Notes: generated from the letters alone by a model not told the origin. 64,000 nucleotides of DNA from Massilia endophytica (GCF_021165955.1 NZ_CP088952.1:4588001-4652000), one strand, 5' to 3'. Counted from the first letter of the stretch, positions 33,047 through 42,813 are shown. Numbers and translations are program-made.

Positions 33047-35248
33047 TCAGAATTTGGTTTCGAGGCGCAGGCTCCACACCGTGAACGTCGGATTCAGGGT
33101 ATCGGCGCGCGCCGCCAGGCCATTAGCGTATACGAGGTTGCTTCCTATTGCATCTTCAGCAAGCACATTGTTGGCAGAAAGCCGCAGTTGGGTGCGTCCG
33201 TCGAATTTCCACAGGGCGTACCAGTCCAGCGCGCGCTTGCGGCCCACCTCCACCGTCTGGGTCAGGCTCGATTGCACGCGGATCGCGGGCGTCCAGTTGT
33301 AGCTGCCGCCCAGGGTCAGGGGAGCGGCCTTCAGGCGGTAGTCCAGGCCAAGGTTTGCGGTCTGCTTCGCCTGCTGGTCGAGGCGGTTGTCCGGACCCGG
33401 AATGCCATCCACTTTTGACCGGAAGCGGCTGTAATTGCTGCGTATATCCATGTCCGGCGCGTCGGTCATGAACTCGGTGAGCTTGAACTTCGCTTCCAGT
33501 TCGATGCCCGCCGTGCGCGCATGGCCGATATTGCCCGGCGTGGATACCCAGCGCGGGCCAAGTTCGGTGTTGCGCAGGGTGAGCTCGCGGCGGATCAGGT
33601 TATCGATGTCGCGCACGAAGCCGCCCGCGCTGAGAATGCCGCTCCGGCCGATGTAGTGCTCATAGGCGAAGTCCAGTCCCGTGGCCAGCTCCGGCTTCAG
33701 GTCCGGATTGCCGGTGCGGTCCGGGCGGGTGGCGCTGTTCAGGCGCGACAGCGCGGGCAGCGCGATCAGGTCCTGCACGTTCGGCGACTTGTAGCTCTTC
33801 GTGAGGCTGGCGCGCACCTGGTCTTTTTCGTGACCGGGAATGCGCCAGACACCGTGCAGCAGGGGGCTGAACACCTTGCTGGTGTTCTCGATCTCGCCTG
33901 CGCTTCGCTTGCTGGAGGTGCGTATGCCTTCCCAGCGCGCGCCGAGGTACACGCCGAACTGCGGCGTGATATCCCATTCGTCCTGGGCGAAGACGGCGGC
34001 GCGCCGGGTGTCGGCTGTGAGGTTGTCGCCGGAATCCGCAAACTGCGCCTTGCCTTCCTTGTCCAGCTCCACTTTCGTCTGTTCCCGGCGGCTCGCCTCC
34101 AGTTCCCAGCCTGCGGCCAGCAGATGCCCCTGGCCGAGGGGGCGGGTGTATTTGCCGCCGGTGTTGACGCCGCGGTCGCGCGTGGAATCGGTATCGGTGA
34201 AACGCTCCAGCAGCGTGCCTGCGCTGTCGTACTGATTGCGCAGCGACTCCGAGTTGCGGCGGCCGATGCCGCCGCCGAACTTCACATCCAGCTTCGCGTT
34301 GCCGTCCATGCGGTGCAGCCAGTTGCCGAAGCCGCGCAGGAAGCTCATGCTGCTGTGCGATTGCTGGTCCGCGAAGTTGTACTCCGGCGCCATCTGGCCC
34401 ACGGGCTGCACCAGGGTGCTGTCCGAGCCGCTGTCGCTGCGGTTCGCCATCAGGAAGGGCTGCAGGTTCAGCGTGTCGCCGTTCTCGAACTTGTAGGTGA
34501 AGCGGGGCGTCAGGTGCAGGCCCTTGGTGATGCCGGAGCTCCGGTCGCTCACCTCCTGCTCCTTGACCACCGTGCCGTCGTCCAGGGTGTCGACGTTATG
34601 CGTTTCACCCCGGTCGTGCTGGCGGTTCTGCATGATGCTGCCGGACAGGCTGTAACTCAGCTTGCCGGATTTTCCGGGAACCGTCAGCGACACATTCGGC
34701 GAATGGCGGCCCTGCTCGATGGAATCCGACAGCTTGAGCTGCTTGTCGCGCTGCACATAGCCTTCGCGCAGCACCACGTTGATGGTGCCCGCAATGGCGC
34801 GCGTGCTGTGCTCCGCCACCGGGCCGCGCATCACCTCGATGCGCTCCACCTGGTCCGGCGAAAGCGACTCCATGGAGAATCCCGCCGGCGGACGCTCGCC
34901 GTTCAGCAGCACCTGCGTGTAGCCGCTGCCCAGGCCGCGCATGCGCACGTCGCCGCCCCTGCCGGGACGCCCGCCTATCGTCACGCCCGGCAGGCGCTTG
35001 AGTACATCGCCGATATTGCTGTCGCCATTGCGGTCCAGCTCTTCACGGCCGTAGATCTGTTTCGCGGCGGTGGAAGTGCGGCGCTCCTCCATCTCGGTCT
35101 GGCGTCCGCCGGTGATGGTGACCTGCTGGACCGGCTTGCCGTCCTTGCCGAGTACCGGCGTTTGCGGGTTCTCGGAGGGCGCGGTCTGCGCGCCGGCGGC
35201 GCCGGATGCCAGCATGGCGGCACAGGCGAGGGGTATCAGTTTGCTCAT
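33047..35248 (-). CDS. TonB-dependent outer-membrane receptor
   Basis: A 733-residue receptor with signal peptide (cleaved near GAAGA), a TonB-box-like QQVTITG stretch near residue 40, and a plug domain (LDRNGDSNIGDVLKRLPGV, then GDVRMRGLGSGYTQVLLNGE and ERIEVMRGPVAEHSTRAIAG). A 22-strand barrel follows, ending in LRLETKF with terminal Phe. It is FepA/CirA-like. The ATG at 35248 is where the signal peptide starts. Coupling to two M13 peptidases downstream suggests import of a peptide or peptide-linked metal chelate. The upstream gap (35249-35393) has three AT-rich repeats of the form GTATC/AAAAG. Confidence 0.88.
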   Translation of the reverse strand: MSKLIPLACAAMLASGAAGAQTAPSENPQTPVLGKDGKPVQQVTITGGRQTEMEERRTSTAAKQIYGREELDRNGDSNIGDVLKRLPGVTIGGRPGRGGDVRMRGLGSGYTQVLLNGERPPAGFSMESLSPDQVERIEVMRGPVAEHSTRAIAGTINVVLREGYVQRDKQLKLSDSIEQGRHSPNVSLTVPGKSGKLSYSLSGSIMQNRQHDRGETHNVDTLDDGTVVKEQEVSDRSSGITKGLHLTPRFTYKFENGDTLNLQPFLMANRSDSGSDSTLVQPVGQMAPEYNFADQQSHSSMSFLRGFGNWLHRMDGNAKLDVKFGGGIGRRNSESLRNQYDSAGTLLERFTDTDSTRDRGVNTGGKYTRPLGQGHLLAAGWELEASRREQTKVELDKEGKAQFADSGDNLTADTRRAAVFAQDEWDITPQFGVYLGARWEGIRTSSKRSAGEIENTSKVFSPLLHGVWRIPGHEKDQVRASLTKSYKSPNVQDLIALPALSRLNSATRPDRTGNPDLKPELATGLDFAYEHYIGRSGILSAGGFVRDIDNLIRRELTLRNTELGPRWVSTPGNIGHARTAGIELEAKFKLTEFMTDAPDMDIRSNYSRFRSKVDGIPGPDNRLDQQAKQTANLGLDYRLKAAPLTLGGSYNWTPAIRVQSSLTQTVEVGRKRALDWYALWKFDGRTQLRLSANNVLAEDAIGSNLVYANGLAARADTLNPTFTVWSLRLETKF

Positions 35249-35393
35249 GAAAGGTTCAGGTCGGGGGTCCGTGCGGCGGGCTGGCGCGGGCTGGCCGGAC
35301 ACGATTGCCGCGATGACATTCTAGACGCCCGGAACGACGCTGAGTTCACGCCGGGCAGCGTTTTTACTTTTCGATACTTTTTGATACAGCGCC

Positions 35394-35939
35394 TCAGTTC
35401 CGGCCAGGTCCGCCTCCGCCCATGCCGCCCGCGCCGCCATGGCCGCCGCGATGGCCGCCCGCGCGCCCCTCCCCGCCTTCCGGACGTGGAGCGGCTGGAC
35501 GCATGGGGCCCTCCACCCGCTGCAGCTGCTCGACAAGGAAGACCGCCACCGCGCGGCGCTGGGATTCGTCCAGCGCGTCGTTCACGGTGAGCCACCATTC
35601 GCGCAGCTGCTTTTCCTCGGCCGCCGTCGCCGCCTGTTCCGCTTCCATTGCTCCGTTCAGGTCGCGCAGCTCCACGTCCTTGCCTTCCAGCGCCTGTTTG
35701 CTCGCGGCCTGAAGGCGCTCACGCCGCGACTGCCTTTCCCTGAGCAGGGTGCGCGTCCTGCTCTCGGTCTGGGCCCAGAGCGTGGACTGGTTGGCATTGA
35801 GCTTGAGGGAGGCCTTCAGGTCCGGCGCCATCGGCAGCAGGTCCTCCGCGCGCATCTCCATCAGGGGCGTGGCGCCGGCCGAGAAAGCGGCGAACAGGGC
35901 GAGGACAAATGCTGTCTTCTTGAAAAGTTTGAATTCCAT
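35394..35939 (-). CDS. Periplasmic Spy/CpxP-like protein
   Basis: A 181-residue exported protein: signal peptide cleaved near SAGAT, then a helical charged region containing LKLNANQSTLW, close to the LTxxQ repeat of Spy/CpxP chaperones, and a Gly/Arg/His-rich low-complexity tail (GGHRGGHGGAGG). Such proteins bind unfolded or metal-exposed periplasmic proteins. The ATG at 35939 has GGAG upstream and follows a terminator-like hairpin only 13 bases away, so read-through control is likely. Confidence 0.7.
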   Translation of the reverse strand: MEFKLFKKTAFVLALFAAFSAGATPLMEMRAEDLLPMAPDLKASLKLNANQSTLWAQTESRTRTLLRERQSRRERLQAASKQALEGKDVELRDLNGAMEAEQAATAAEEKQLREWWLTVNDALDESQRRAVAVFLVEQLQRVEGPMRPAAPRPEGGEGRAGGHRGGHGGAGGMGGGGPGRN

Positions 35940-35952
35940 GCATGCTCCGGGC

Positions 35953-35980
35953 AAAAAAAAGCCAGCGCGGGCGCGCTGGC
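35953..35980 (-). terminator. Terminator hairpin in the leader of the Spy-like gene
   Basis: On the minus strand GCCAGCGCG pairs perfectly with CGCGCTGGC and is followed at once by T8. The T-run ends 13 bp before the Spy-like start codon. No minus-strand gene lies upstream for several kb, so the hairpin can only act on the leader of this gene, as in attenuation. Confidence 0.75.
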
Positions 35981-36237
35981 GAAAACCACTTCAGGGTAGA
36001 GAGAAATACAAACCCAGTGTAGGACGCGGCTGGCACGACTTCCCGGACTCTTACAATTGCTTACCGACGTAAAGCTGCCTATACATTGCGCCCGAAACGC
36101 GCAACATTGTCGGGTCAACATTCTGCTTTGTGTAAATCGGTGTTGTATTACGCAAAGGCTGCCTCGCTTGCTGAGAATCAGGTTTATACTCGGCTTACGG
36201 CCGTCGCGTGAACCGCCGTAATCTCGGAAGGTGACTC
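35981..36237. promoter_or_regulatory. Divergent region between Spy-like gene and ctpA
   Basis: About 257 bp of AT-richer sequence holding promoters for both genes. TATACT at 36185-36190 is a candidate -10 for the S41 protease. I see no operator repeat. Confidence 0.45.
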
Positions 36238-37665
36238 ATGGGCAAGAAACTGAAAAGTACCGGGCTGGTGGGCCTGGGAGTCGTAGCGGGGGTTGCCATC
36301 TCCCTGCAATTTTCTGCGATGGCACAGCGTCCGGCCGAGCCCGGACTGCCCCTGGAGGAACTGCGCCAGCTGGCCGACGTCTACGGCCTGATCAAATCCG
36401 ACTACGTGGAGCGGGTCGAGGACAAGAAGCTGCTGACCGAAGCCATCTCCGGCATGGTCGCCTCGCTCGATCCCCATTCCGCCTATCTGGACAAGCAGGC
36501 CTACGCCGAGCTGCGCGAAGGCTCGCAGGGCAAGTTCGTGGGCCTGGGCGTGGAGATCGGCCAGAGCGAGGACGGCTACATCAAGATCGTGGCGCCCATC
36601 GAAGATACCCCGGCCTGGCGCGCGGGCATCAAGCCGGGCGACCTGATTACGCGCCTGGACACCACCTCGCTCAAGGGCCTCTCGCTGGACGAATCCATCA
36701 AGCGCATGCGCGGCGAGCCGAACACCAAAGTCACCCTGACGGTGCTGCGCAAGGACGAGGCGCAGCCTCTCACCTTCACCCTGACGCGCCAGGAGATCCA
36801 CCAGAAGAGCGTGAAGGCGAAGATCGTGGAGCCGGGCTACGCCTGGCTGCGCGTGGCCCAGTTCCAGGAGCCCACCGTGGACGACTTGGCCGCACGCATC
36901 ATGGACCTCTACCGCCAGGATCCGAACCTCAAGGGCATGGTGCTCGACCTGCGCAACGATCCGGGCGGCGTGCTGCAAGGCGCCATCGGCGTGGCGGCGG
37001 CCTTCCTGCCCAAGGATGCGCCCATCGTGTCCACCAACGGGCAGCTGCCGGACTCGAAGCAGATCTATTACGGCCGCGCGGAGTACTACTCCCTGCGCGG
37101 CGATACCGACGCGCTGGCCCGCCTGCCGGAAGCGGTGAAGCGCATTCCGCTCGCCGTGCTCGTGAATACCGGCTCGGCCTCCGCGTCCGAGATCGTTGCG
37201 GGCGCGCTGCAGGACTACCGCCGCGCCACCATCATCGGCAGCCAGACTTTCGGCAAGGGTTCGGTGCAGACCATCCGCCAGCTCACGGCCGACACGGCCC
37301 TGAAGCTGACGACCGCGCGCTATTACACCCCGCACGGCCGCTCCATCCAGGCCAAGGGCATCACTCCCGACCTGCTGGTGGACGAAACGCCGGATGGCGA
37401 CGGCATCAACGGCCTGCGCATGCGCGAAGCCGACCTGGAAAAGCACCTGGCCAACGACCGCGAAGCCGAAGGCGAGAAGAGCAAGCGCGACGAACTCGAA
37501 GAGAAGATCCGCATCCTCTCGATGGAGAAGAACCGCAAGCCGCTGGAATACGGCGGCACGGACGACTTCCAGCTCACGCAGGCGCTGAACCATCTCAAGG
37601 GCCTGCCGGTGCAGCTTTCGAAGGGCGAATCGAAGTTCGCTGCGGCCGTCCCGGCCAGCAAATAA
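36238..37665 (+). CDS. ctpA: S41 C-terminal processing peptidase (CtpA-type)
   Basis: A 475-residue exported serine protease with an N-terminal anchor or signal segment, a PDZ domain (FVGLGVEIGQSEDGYIKIV, residues 100-185) and the S41 core. The Ser-Lys dyad is Ser315 in TGSASASEIVAG and Lys340 in TFGKGSVQT; the 25-residue spacing matches Prc. It cleaves C-terminal tails of envelope proteins. Usual CtpA length. It stands alone on the plus strand. Confidence 0.92.
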   Translation: MGKKLKSTGLVGLGVVAGVAISLQFSAMAQRPAEPGLPLEELRQLADVYGLIKSDYVERVEDKKLLTEAISGMVASLDPHSAYLDKQAYAELREGSQGKFVGLGVEIGQSEDGYIKIVAPIEDTPAWRAGIKPGDLITRLDTTSLKGLSLDESIKRMRGEPNTKVTLTVLRKDEAQPLTFTLTRQEIHQKSVKAKIVEPGYAWLRVAQFQEPTVDDLAARIMDLYRQDPNLKGMVLDLRNDPGGVLQGAIGVAAAFLPKDAPIVSTNGQLPDSKQIYYGRAEYYSLRGDTDALARLPEAVKRIPLAVLVNTGSASASEIVAGALQDYRRATIIGSQTFGKGSVQTIRQLTADTALKLTTARYYTPHGRSIQAKGITPDLLVDETPDGDGINGLRMREADLEKHLANDREAEGEKSKRDELEEKIRILSMEKNRKPLEYGGTDDFQLTQALNHLKGLPVQLSKGESKFAAAVPASK

Positions 37666-37780
37666 GCCGCTCCGCAGGGGAAAGGCGCCGCCGTTTTAGG
37701 CGCTGTCCTCTATGTTTTTTGCATGGCTGCATGCGGTAGAATCTGCCCACAACCGCCTCCACCGAACAAGAAAGCCAAGC

Positions 37781-38902
37781 ATGAAACAAGCCGTCATCAG
37801 CGGTACTGGGCTCTTTACGCCACCGAACTCCATCTCGAACGACGAGCTGGTTGCCTGTTTCAACACCTATGTCGAGCAATACAACGCCGAGCACGCGGAC
37901 GCCATTGCGGCGGGCACGGTGACGGCGCTCGAACCGTCCAGCTCCGCCTTCATCGAAAAGGCCTCCGGCATCAAGTCCCGCCACGTGATGGAGAAGGAAG
38001 GCATTCTCGACCCCAAACGCATGGTGCCGCGCATACCTGAACGGGCGGACGACGAACTCTCGCTGCAGGCGGAGATCTGCGTGAAGGCTGCCCAGCAGGC
38101 GCTCGACCGCGCGGGCCGCAGCCCGGCCGATATCGACATGGTGCTGGTGGCCTGCTCCAACATGCAGCGCGCCTACCCCGCCATGGCAGTGGAGGTCCAG
38201 CAGGCGCTGGGCATCGAAGGCTACGGCTTCGACATGAATGTGGCCTGTTCCTCGGCCACCTTCGGCATCCAGACCGCGGTGGCGGCGGTGCAGACGGGCC
38301 AGGCGCGCGCCGTGCTGGTGCTGAATCCAGAAATCACCAGCGGGCACCTGAACTGGCGCGACCGCGACAGCCACTTCATTTTCGGCGACGCCTGCACGGC
38401 CATCGTCATCGAAGCGGCGGAAGGCGCGGTATCGAAGCACCAGTTCCTGATCCTCGATACGAAACTGAAGACCAGCTTCTCCAACAATATCCGCAACAAT
38501 TACGGCTTCATGAACCGCTTCGACGAGAGCGGCGTGGGCAAGCCGGACAAGCTGTTCCGCCAGCAGGGCCGGAAGGTGTTCAAGGACGTGTGCCCGATGG
38601 CGGCGGAGATGATCAAGAACTCCATCGCCAGCGCTGGACTGGAGGTCGAACAGGTGAGCCGCTACTGGCTGCACCAGGCGAACCTCAACATGAACCAGCT
38701 GATCGCTCGCCTGATCCTGGGCCGCGATGCCGAGCCGTCGGAAGCCCCGGTCATTCTGGACAGCTATGCCAACACCTCGTCCGCGGGTTCCATCATCGCC
38801 TTCCACAAATACCAGGACGACCTGCCGCAGGGCGCCTACGGCGTGATCTGCTCCTTCGGCGCGGGCTATTCCATCGGCAGCGTCGTCGTACAAAAACGCT
38901 GA
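37781..38902 (+). CDS. Beta-ketoacyl-ACP synthase III-like enzyme
   Basis: A 373-residue thiolase-fold condensing enzyme. Catalytic triad: Cys156 in NVACSSATFG, His in WLHQANLNMNQ and Asn in SYANTSSAGSI. It is longer than housekeeping FabH and has an insertion near residues 30-90, like secondary FabH-like enzymes of natural-product or resorcinol pathways. No fab or polyketide genes are adjacent, so its acyl substrate is unknown. The ATG at 37781 fits the family start. Confidence 0.85.
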   Translation: MKQAVISGTGLFTPPNSISNDELVACFNTYVEQYNAEHADAIAAGTVTALEPSSSAFIEKASGIKSRHVMEKEGILDPKRMVPRIPERADDELSLQAEICVKAAQQALDRAGRSPADIDMVLVACSNMQRAYPAMAVEVQQALGIEGYGFDMNVACSSATFGIQTAVAAVQTGQARAVLVLNPEITSGHLNWRDRDSHFIFGDACTAIVIEAAEGAVSKHQFLILDTKLKTSFSNNIRNNYGFMNRFDESGVGKPDKLFRQQGRKVFKDVCPMAAEMIKNSIASAGLEVEQVSRYWLHQANLNMNQLIARLILGRDAEPSEAPVILDSYANTSSAGSIIAFHKYQDDLPQGAYGVICSFGAGYSIGSVVVQKR

Positions 38903-38981
38903 GCAGGCGCGGGGGCGCTATACTCGATGACGGGCGTCCGGCCGGGCGTCAGCCACCGATGCCGAAAGGAGTCCCGCGCGC

Positions 38982-40685
38982 ATGCCCCATGACGTCAGCC
39001 TGATCACCACCATCGCCGCGGCGCTGGGCTTCGGCCTTGTGCTTGGCTTTCTCGCCACCCGCCTCAAGCTGCCAGCCCTGGTGGGCTATCTCGCCGCCGG
39101 TATCCTGATTGGCCCCGCCACGCCGGGCTTTGTGGCGGATGCCGCGCTGGCCGGCCAGCTGGCGGAGATCGGCGTCATGCTCATGATGTTCGGCGTCGGC
39201 CTGCACTTCTCGCTGGACGACTTGTGGGAAGTGCGCAAGATCGCCCTTCCCGGCGCCGTGCTCCAGATTGCGGCGGCCACCGGCATGGGCATGGCGCTCG
39301 CCCACTGGTGGGGCTGGACCATCGGCGGCGGCCTCGTATTCGGGCTGGCGCTCTCCGTGGCCAGCACCGTGGTGCTGCTGCGGGCGCTCGAAGAACGCGG
39401 CATTCTCGATTCCTTCAACGGACGCATTGCCGTCGGCTGGCTGGTGGTGGAGGACCTGGTCACGGTGATCGTGCTCGTGCTCCTGCCGCCGCTGGCGGGT
39501 TCGCTGGGCGGCGAAACCACGGGCGCGGCAAGCGATGCGGGCCTGCTGCGCACCCTGGCGGTGACCCTCGGACAGGTAGCCGTCTTCGTCGGCTTCATGA
39601 TGCTTGTCGGCCGCAAGCTTTTCCCGTGGATTCTCTGGCAGGTGGCGCGCACCGGTTCGCGCGAGCTGTTCACGCTGTGCGTGATCGCGGCGGCAGTGGG
39701 CATTGCCTACGCCGCCACCAAACTGTTCGGCATCTCCTTCGCGCTCGGCGCCTTCTTCGCGGGCATGGTGCTGCGCGAGTCGGACCTGAGCCATCGCGCG
39801 GCCGAAGAATCGCTGCCGCTGCGGGACGCATTTGCGGTGCTCTTCTTCGTTTCCGTCGGCATGCTGTTCGAACCGTCCATCGTGATGAACGAACCACTGC
39901 GGCTGCTCGCGGTGGTCGCCATCATCGTCTTCGGAAAATCGCTGGCGGCCTTCCTGCTGGTGGTGGTGCTGCGCTACCCGGCCAAGACGGCGCTGATGGT
40001 CTCGGCCAGCCTGGCGCAGATCGGCGAGTTCTCCTTCATCCTTGCGGCGCTGGGCATTTCTCTCAAGCTGATGCCGCACGAGGGACAGAGCCTCATCCTG
40101 GCGGGCGCCATCATCTCCATCGCGCTCAATCCACTGGTCTTCGCGGCGACGCGGCCGCTGGAACGCTGGCTGGGCAAGAACAAGCTGCTGGCCGCGAAGT
40201 TCGACCGGCCCGCCGACCCGCTGGCCGAGCTGCCGATGACGACAGCGCACAGCAAACTCTCAGGCCAGGTGGTGCTGGTGGGGTATGGCCGTGTGGGCCA
40301 GAGGATTGCGAAGACGCTGGCCGAGCGGGGCATCCACTACGTGGTGGCCGAGCAGAACCGCGAGAAAGTGGACCAGCTGCGGCGTGAAGGCGTGGCGGCG
40401 GTGGCGGGCAATGCGGGTGAGCCGGCGGTACTGATCCAGGCGCACATTGCACGGGCCCGGATGCTGGTCATCGCCACGCCCGACACCTTCCATGTCCGCT
40501 CCATGATCGCCACGGCGCGCGCCCTCAACCCCGGCATCAAAACCGTGGTGCGCACCCACAGCGAAAGCGAGGCCGAGCTGTTGCGCGGCGAACGCGCGGG
40601 CCGCATCTTCATCGGCGAACAGGAGCTCGCCAAGGGCATGGCCGACCACATCATCGCCGACTTCAACGCCCCACCCCACAGCTGA
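38982..40685 (+). CDS. ybaL: Kef/YbaL-type cation:proton antiporter with RCK domain
   Basis: A 567-residue CPA2 antiporter: about 12 membrane helices in residues 1-390 (LPALVGYLAAGILIGPATPG, FGISFALGAFFAGMVL), then an RCK/TrkA-N NAD-binding domain with LVGYGRVGQRIA near residue 430. A separate TrkA-C domain seems absent. Architecture and motifs match YbaL/KefB; the likely role is K+ or H+ exchange gated by nucleotides. Symbol by resemblance. Confidence 0.85.
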   Translation: MPHDVSLITTIAAALGFGLVLGFLATRLKLPALVGYLAAGILIGPATPGFVADAALAGQLAEIGVMLMMFGVGLHFSLDDLWEVRKIALPGAVLQIAAATGMGMALAHWWGWTIGGGLVFGLALSVASTVVLLRALEERGILDSFNGRIAVGWLVVEDLVTVIVLVLLPPLAGSLGGETTGAASDAGLLRTLAVTLGQVAVFVGFMMLVGRKLFPWILWQVARTGSRELFTLCVIAAAVGIAYAATKLFGISFALGAFFAGMVLRESDLSHRAAEESLPLRDAFAVLFFVSVGMLFEPSIVMNEPLRLLAVVAIIVFGKSLAAFLLVVVLRYPAKTALMVSASLAQIGEFSFILAALGISLKLMPHEGQSLILAGAIISIALNPLVFAATRPLERWLGKNKLLAAKFDRPADPLAELPMTTAHSKLSGQVVLVGYGRVGQRIAKTLAERGIHYVVAEQNREKVDQLRREGVAAVAGNAGEPAVLIQAHIARARMLVIATPDTFHVRSMIATARALNPGIKTVVRTHSESEAELLRGERAGRIFIGEQELAKGMADHIIADFNAPPHS

Positions 40686-40698
40686 GCCCGGGCGGTTG

Positions 40699-42726
40699 TC
40701 AGAGGCTGGCGGCGAGGGTGGCGCCTTCCTTGATGGCGCGCTTGGCATCGAGCTCGGCTGCAAGGGAGGCGCCGCCGATCTTGTGGAAGCGGGGCCCGCC
40801 TGCCGTACCTTCCGGCGGCATGAGCTCGTCCAGGCTGTCCTGGCCCGCGCAGATCACGACGTGGTCCACCGTCAGCAGGCGCTCTTCGCCGCCCACCACA
40901 ATGTGCAGGCCCTGGTCGTCGATGCGCTTGTAGCTCACGCCTGCGAGCATGACGACGCCGTTCCGCGCCAGCACCGCGCGGTGCACCCAGCCAGACGTTT
41001 TGCCCAGCCCCGCGCCGGGCTTGCTGGCCTTGCGCTGCAGGAGGTAGAGCTGGCGCACCGGTTCCGAAGGCACCGGCGGCACCAGGCCGCCGCCCGTCTT
41101 GGCGTGCAGGTCGACGCCCCATTCGGCTGTCCAGTGGTCGATGGAGAGGGGCAGCCCGAGCGAAGGATCGTGCAGCAGGTATTCGCCAACGTCGAAGCCG
41201 ATGCCGCCCGCACCGATGATGGCCACGCGCTTGCCCACGGGCTTCTTGTGCTGCAGGACGTCGATGTAGCTCAGGACCTTGGGGTGGTCGATGCCTTCAA
41301 TCGCTGGCTTGCGCACCTTGATGCCGGTGGCGACGATGACATCGTCATAGCCTTCCGCCAGCAGCTCTTCGCGCGTGACGCGCCGGTTCAGCTGCTGCTT
41401 GACGCCCGTAAGTTCGAGCTTGCGGCTGAAGTAGCGGATGGTCTCGGCAAATTCTTCCTTGCCGGGGATCTGCATGGCGATCTTGAACTGGCCGCCCACC
41501 GCGCCGCTCGAATCATAGAGCGTGACGTCGTGGCCCCTCTCGGCCGCCACGGTGGCGGCCGAGAGGCCCGCCGGCCCGGCGCCCACCACGGCGATGCGCC
41601 GCTTCGCGGCAGCCGGTTTGTATTCCAGTTCCGTTTCGTGGCAGGCGCGCGGGTTCACGAGGCAGCTGGCGCGCTTGTTGGAGAAGGTATGGTCCAGGCA
41701 GGCCTGGTTGCAGCCGATGCAGGTGTTGATTTCGTCCACGCGGCCTTGCGCCGCCTTTTCCACGAAGGCGGCATCTGCGAGGAAGGGCCGTGCCATCGAC
41801 ACCATGTCCGCGTCGCCGCGGCGCAGAATATCCTCCGCTTCGTCCGGCATGTTGATGCGGTTCGATGCCACGACCGGAATCGTGACCTCGCGCCGCAGGC
41901 GCCCCGCCACTTCGGCGAAGGCCGCGCGCGGCACGGAGGTCACGATGGTGGGCACCCGTGCTTCGTGCCAGCCGATGCCGGTGTTGAGGATGGTGGCGCC
42001 CGCATGCTGCAGGGCCTTCGCCACGGCCACCACTTCTTCCCAGGTATTGCCGCCTTCCACCAGGTCGAGCAGGGAGTGGCGGTACATGATGATGAAGCCG
42101 GTCCCCACGGCCTGGCGGATGCGCGACACGATTTCCACCGGCAGCCGCATGCGGTTTTCAATGCTGCCGCCCCAGCGGTCGGTGCGCAGGTTGGTGCGCG
42201 CGCACAGGAACTGGTTGAGCAGGTAGCCTTCGCTGCCCATCACTTCGATGCCGTCGTAGCCCGCCTTCTGCGCCAGCTTCGCGCAGCGCACATAGGCGCG
42301 GATGGTGGACTCGATGCCGCTCTCGCTGAGCGCGCGCGGCTTGAAGGGCGAGATCGGCGACTTGCGCTCGGAGGCTGACACCACGAAGGGCTGGTAGCCG
42401 TAGCGCCCCGCATGCAGGATCTGCATGAGGATCTTGCCGCCTTCCTCATGCACGGCGCGCGTCACCTTGCGGTGGTTGACCACGTCGCCGATGAAGTTCA
42501 TGGTGCCGCCGAATGGCAGGAGCCATCCCTGGCGGTTGGGAGAGATGCCTCCGGTGACGATCAGCCCCACGCCGCCGCGCGCCCGTTCGCGGTAGAAGGC
42601 GGCCAGCTTGCCGTAGTTGTAGAAGCGATCCTCTAATCCCGTGTGCATGGAGCCCATGATGACGCGGTTGCGCAGGGTGGTGAATCCGAGGTCCAGAGGG
42701 GCAAGCAGGTGGGGATAGGTCGTCAT
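40699..42726 (-). CDS. fadH: 2,4-dienoyl-CoA reductase FadH
   Basis: A 675-residue flavoprotein of the FMN/FAD/4Fe-4S type. The N-terminal TIM barrel begins YPHLLAPLDLGFTTLRNRV. The iron-sulfur ligands lie in CIGCNQACLD and the downstream CLVNPRAC. A Rossmann pair follows (VVGAGPAGLSAATVAAERGH near 385, then AIIGAGGIGFDVGEYL). It reduces 2,4-dienoyl-CoA with NADPH during unsaturated fatty-acid oxidation. The ATG at 42726 gives the family length of about 671-675. Divergent from the SRPBCC gene. Confidence 0.92.
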   Translation of the reverse strand: MTTYPHLLAPLDLGFTTLRNRVIMGSMHTGLEDRFYNYGKLAAFYRERARGGVGLIVTGGISPNRQGWLLPFGGTMNFIGDVVNHRKVTRAVHEEGGKILMQILHAGRYGYQPFVVSASERKSPISPFKPRALSESGIESTIRAYVRCAKLAQKAGYDGIEVMGSEGYLLNQFLCARTNLRTDRWGGSIENRMRLPVEIVSRIRQAVGTGFIIMYRHSLLDLVEGGNTWEEVVAVAKALQHAGATILNTGIGWHEARVPTIVTSVPRAAFAEVAGRLRREVTIPVVASNRINMPDEAEDILRRGDADMVSMARPFLADAAFVEKAAQGRVDEINTCIGCNQACLDHTFSNKRASCLVNPRACHETELEYKPAAAKRRIAVVGAGPAGLSAATVAAERGHDVTLYDSSGAVGGQFKIAMQIPGKEEFAETIRYFSRKLELTGVKQQLNRRVTREELLAEGYDDVIVATGIKVRKPAIEGIDHPKVLSYIDVLQHKKPVGKRVAIIGAGGIGFDVGEYLLHDPSLGLPLSIDHWTAEWGVDLHAKTGGGLVPPVPSEPVRQLYLLQRKASKPGAGLGKTSGWVHRAVLARNGVVMLAGVSYKRIDDQGLHIVVGGEERLLTVDHVVICAGQDSLDELMPPEGTAGGPRFHKIGGASLAAELDAKRAIKEGATLAASL

Positions 42727-42813
42727 CTTCTTGTAATAATCGTTCTGTGCGTTGACTAACAGTGGAAGCGCGTTGCGCTTGTATTCTGCCACCAGTTACC
42801 TTACGCTGGAAGA

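Noticed and set aside
28828..33084. A 1418-codon open frame on the plus strand opposite both M13 peptidases
   Set aside because: It is exactly antisense to two clear peptidase genes. High GC in third positions suppresses stop codons, and the translation has no recognisable domain.
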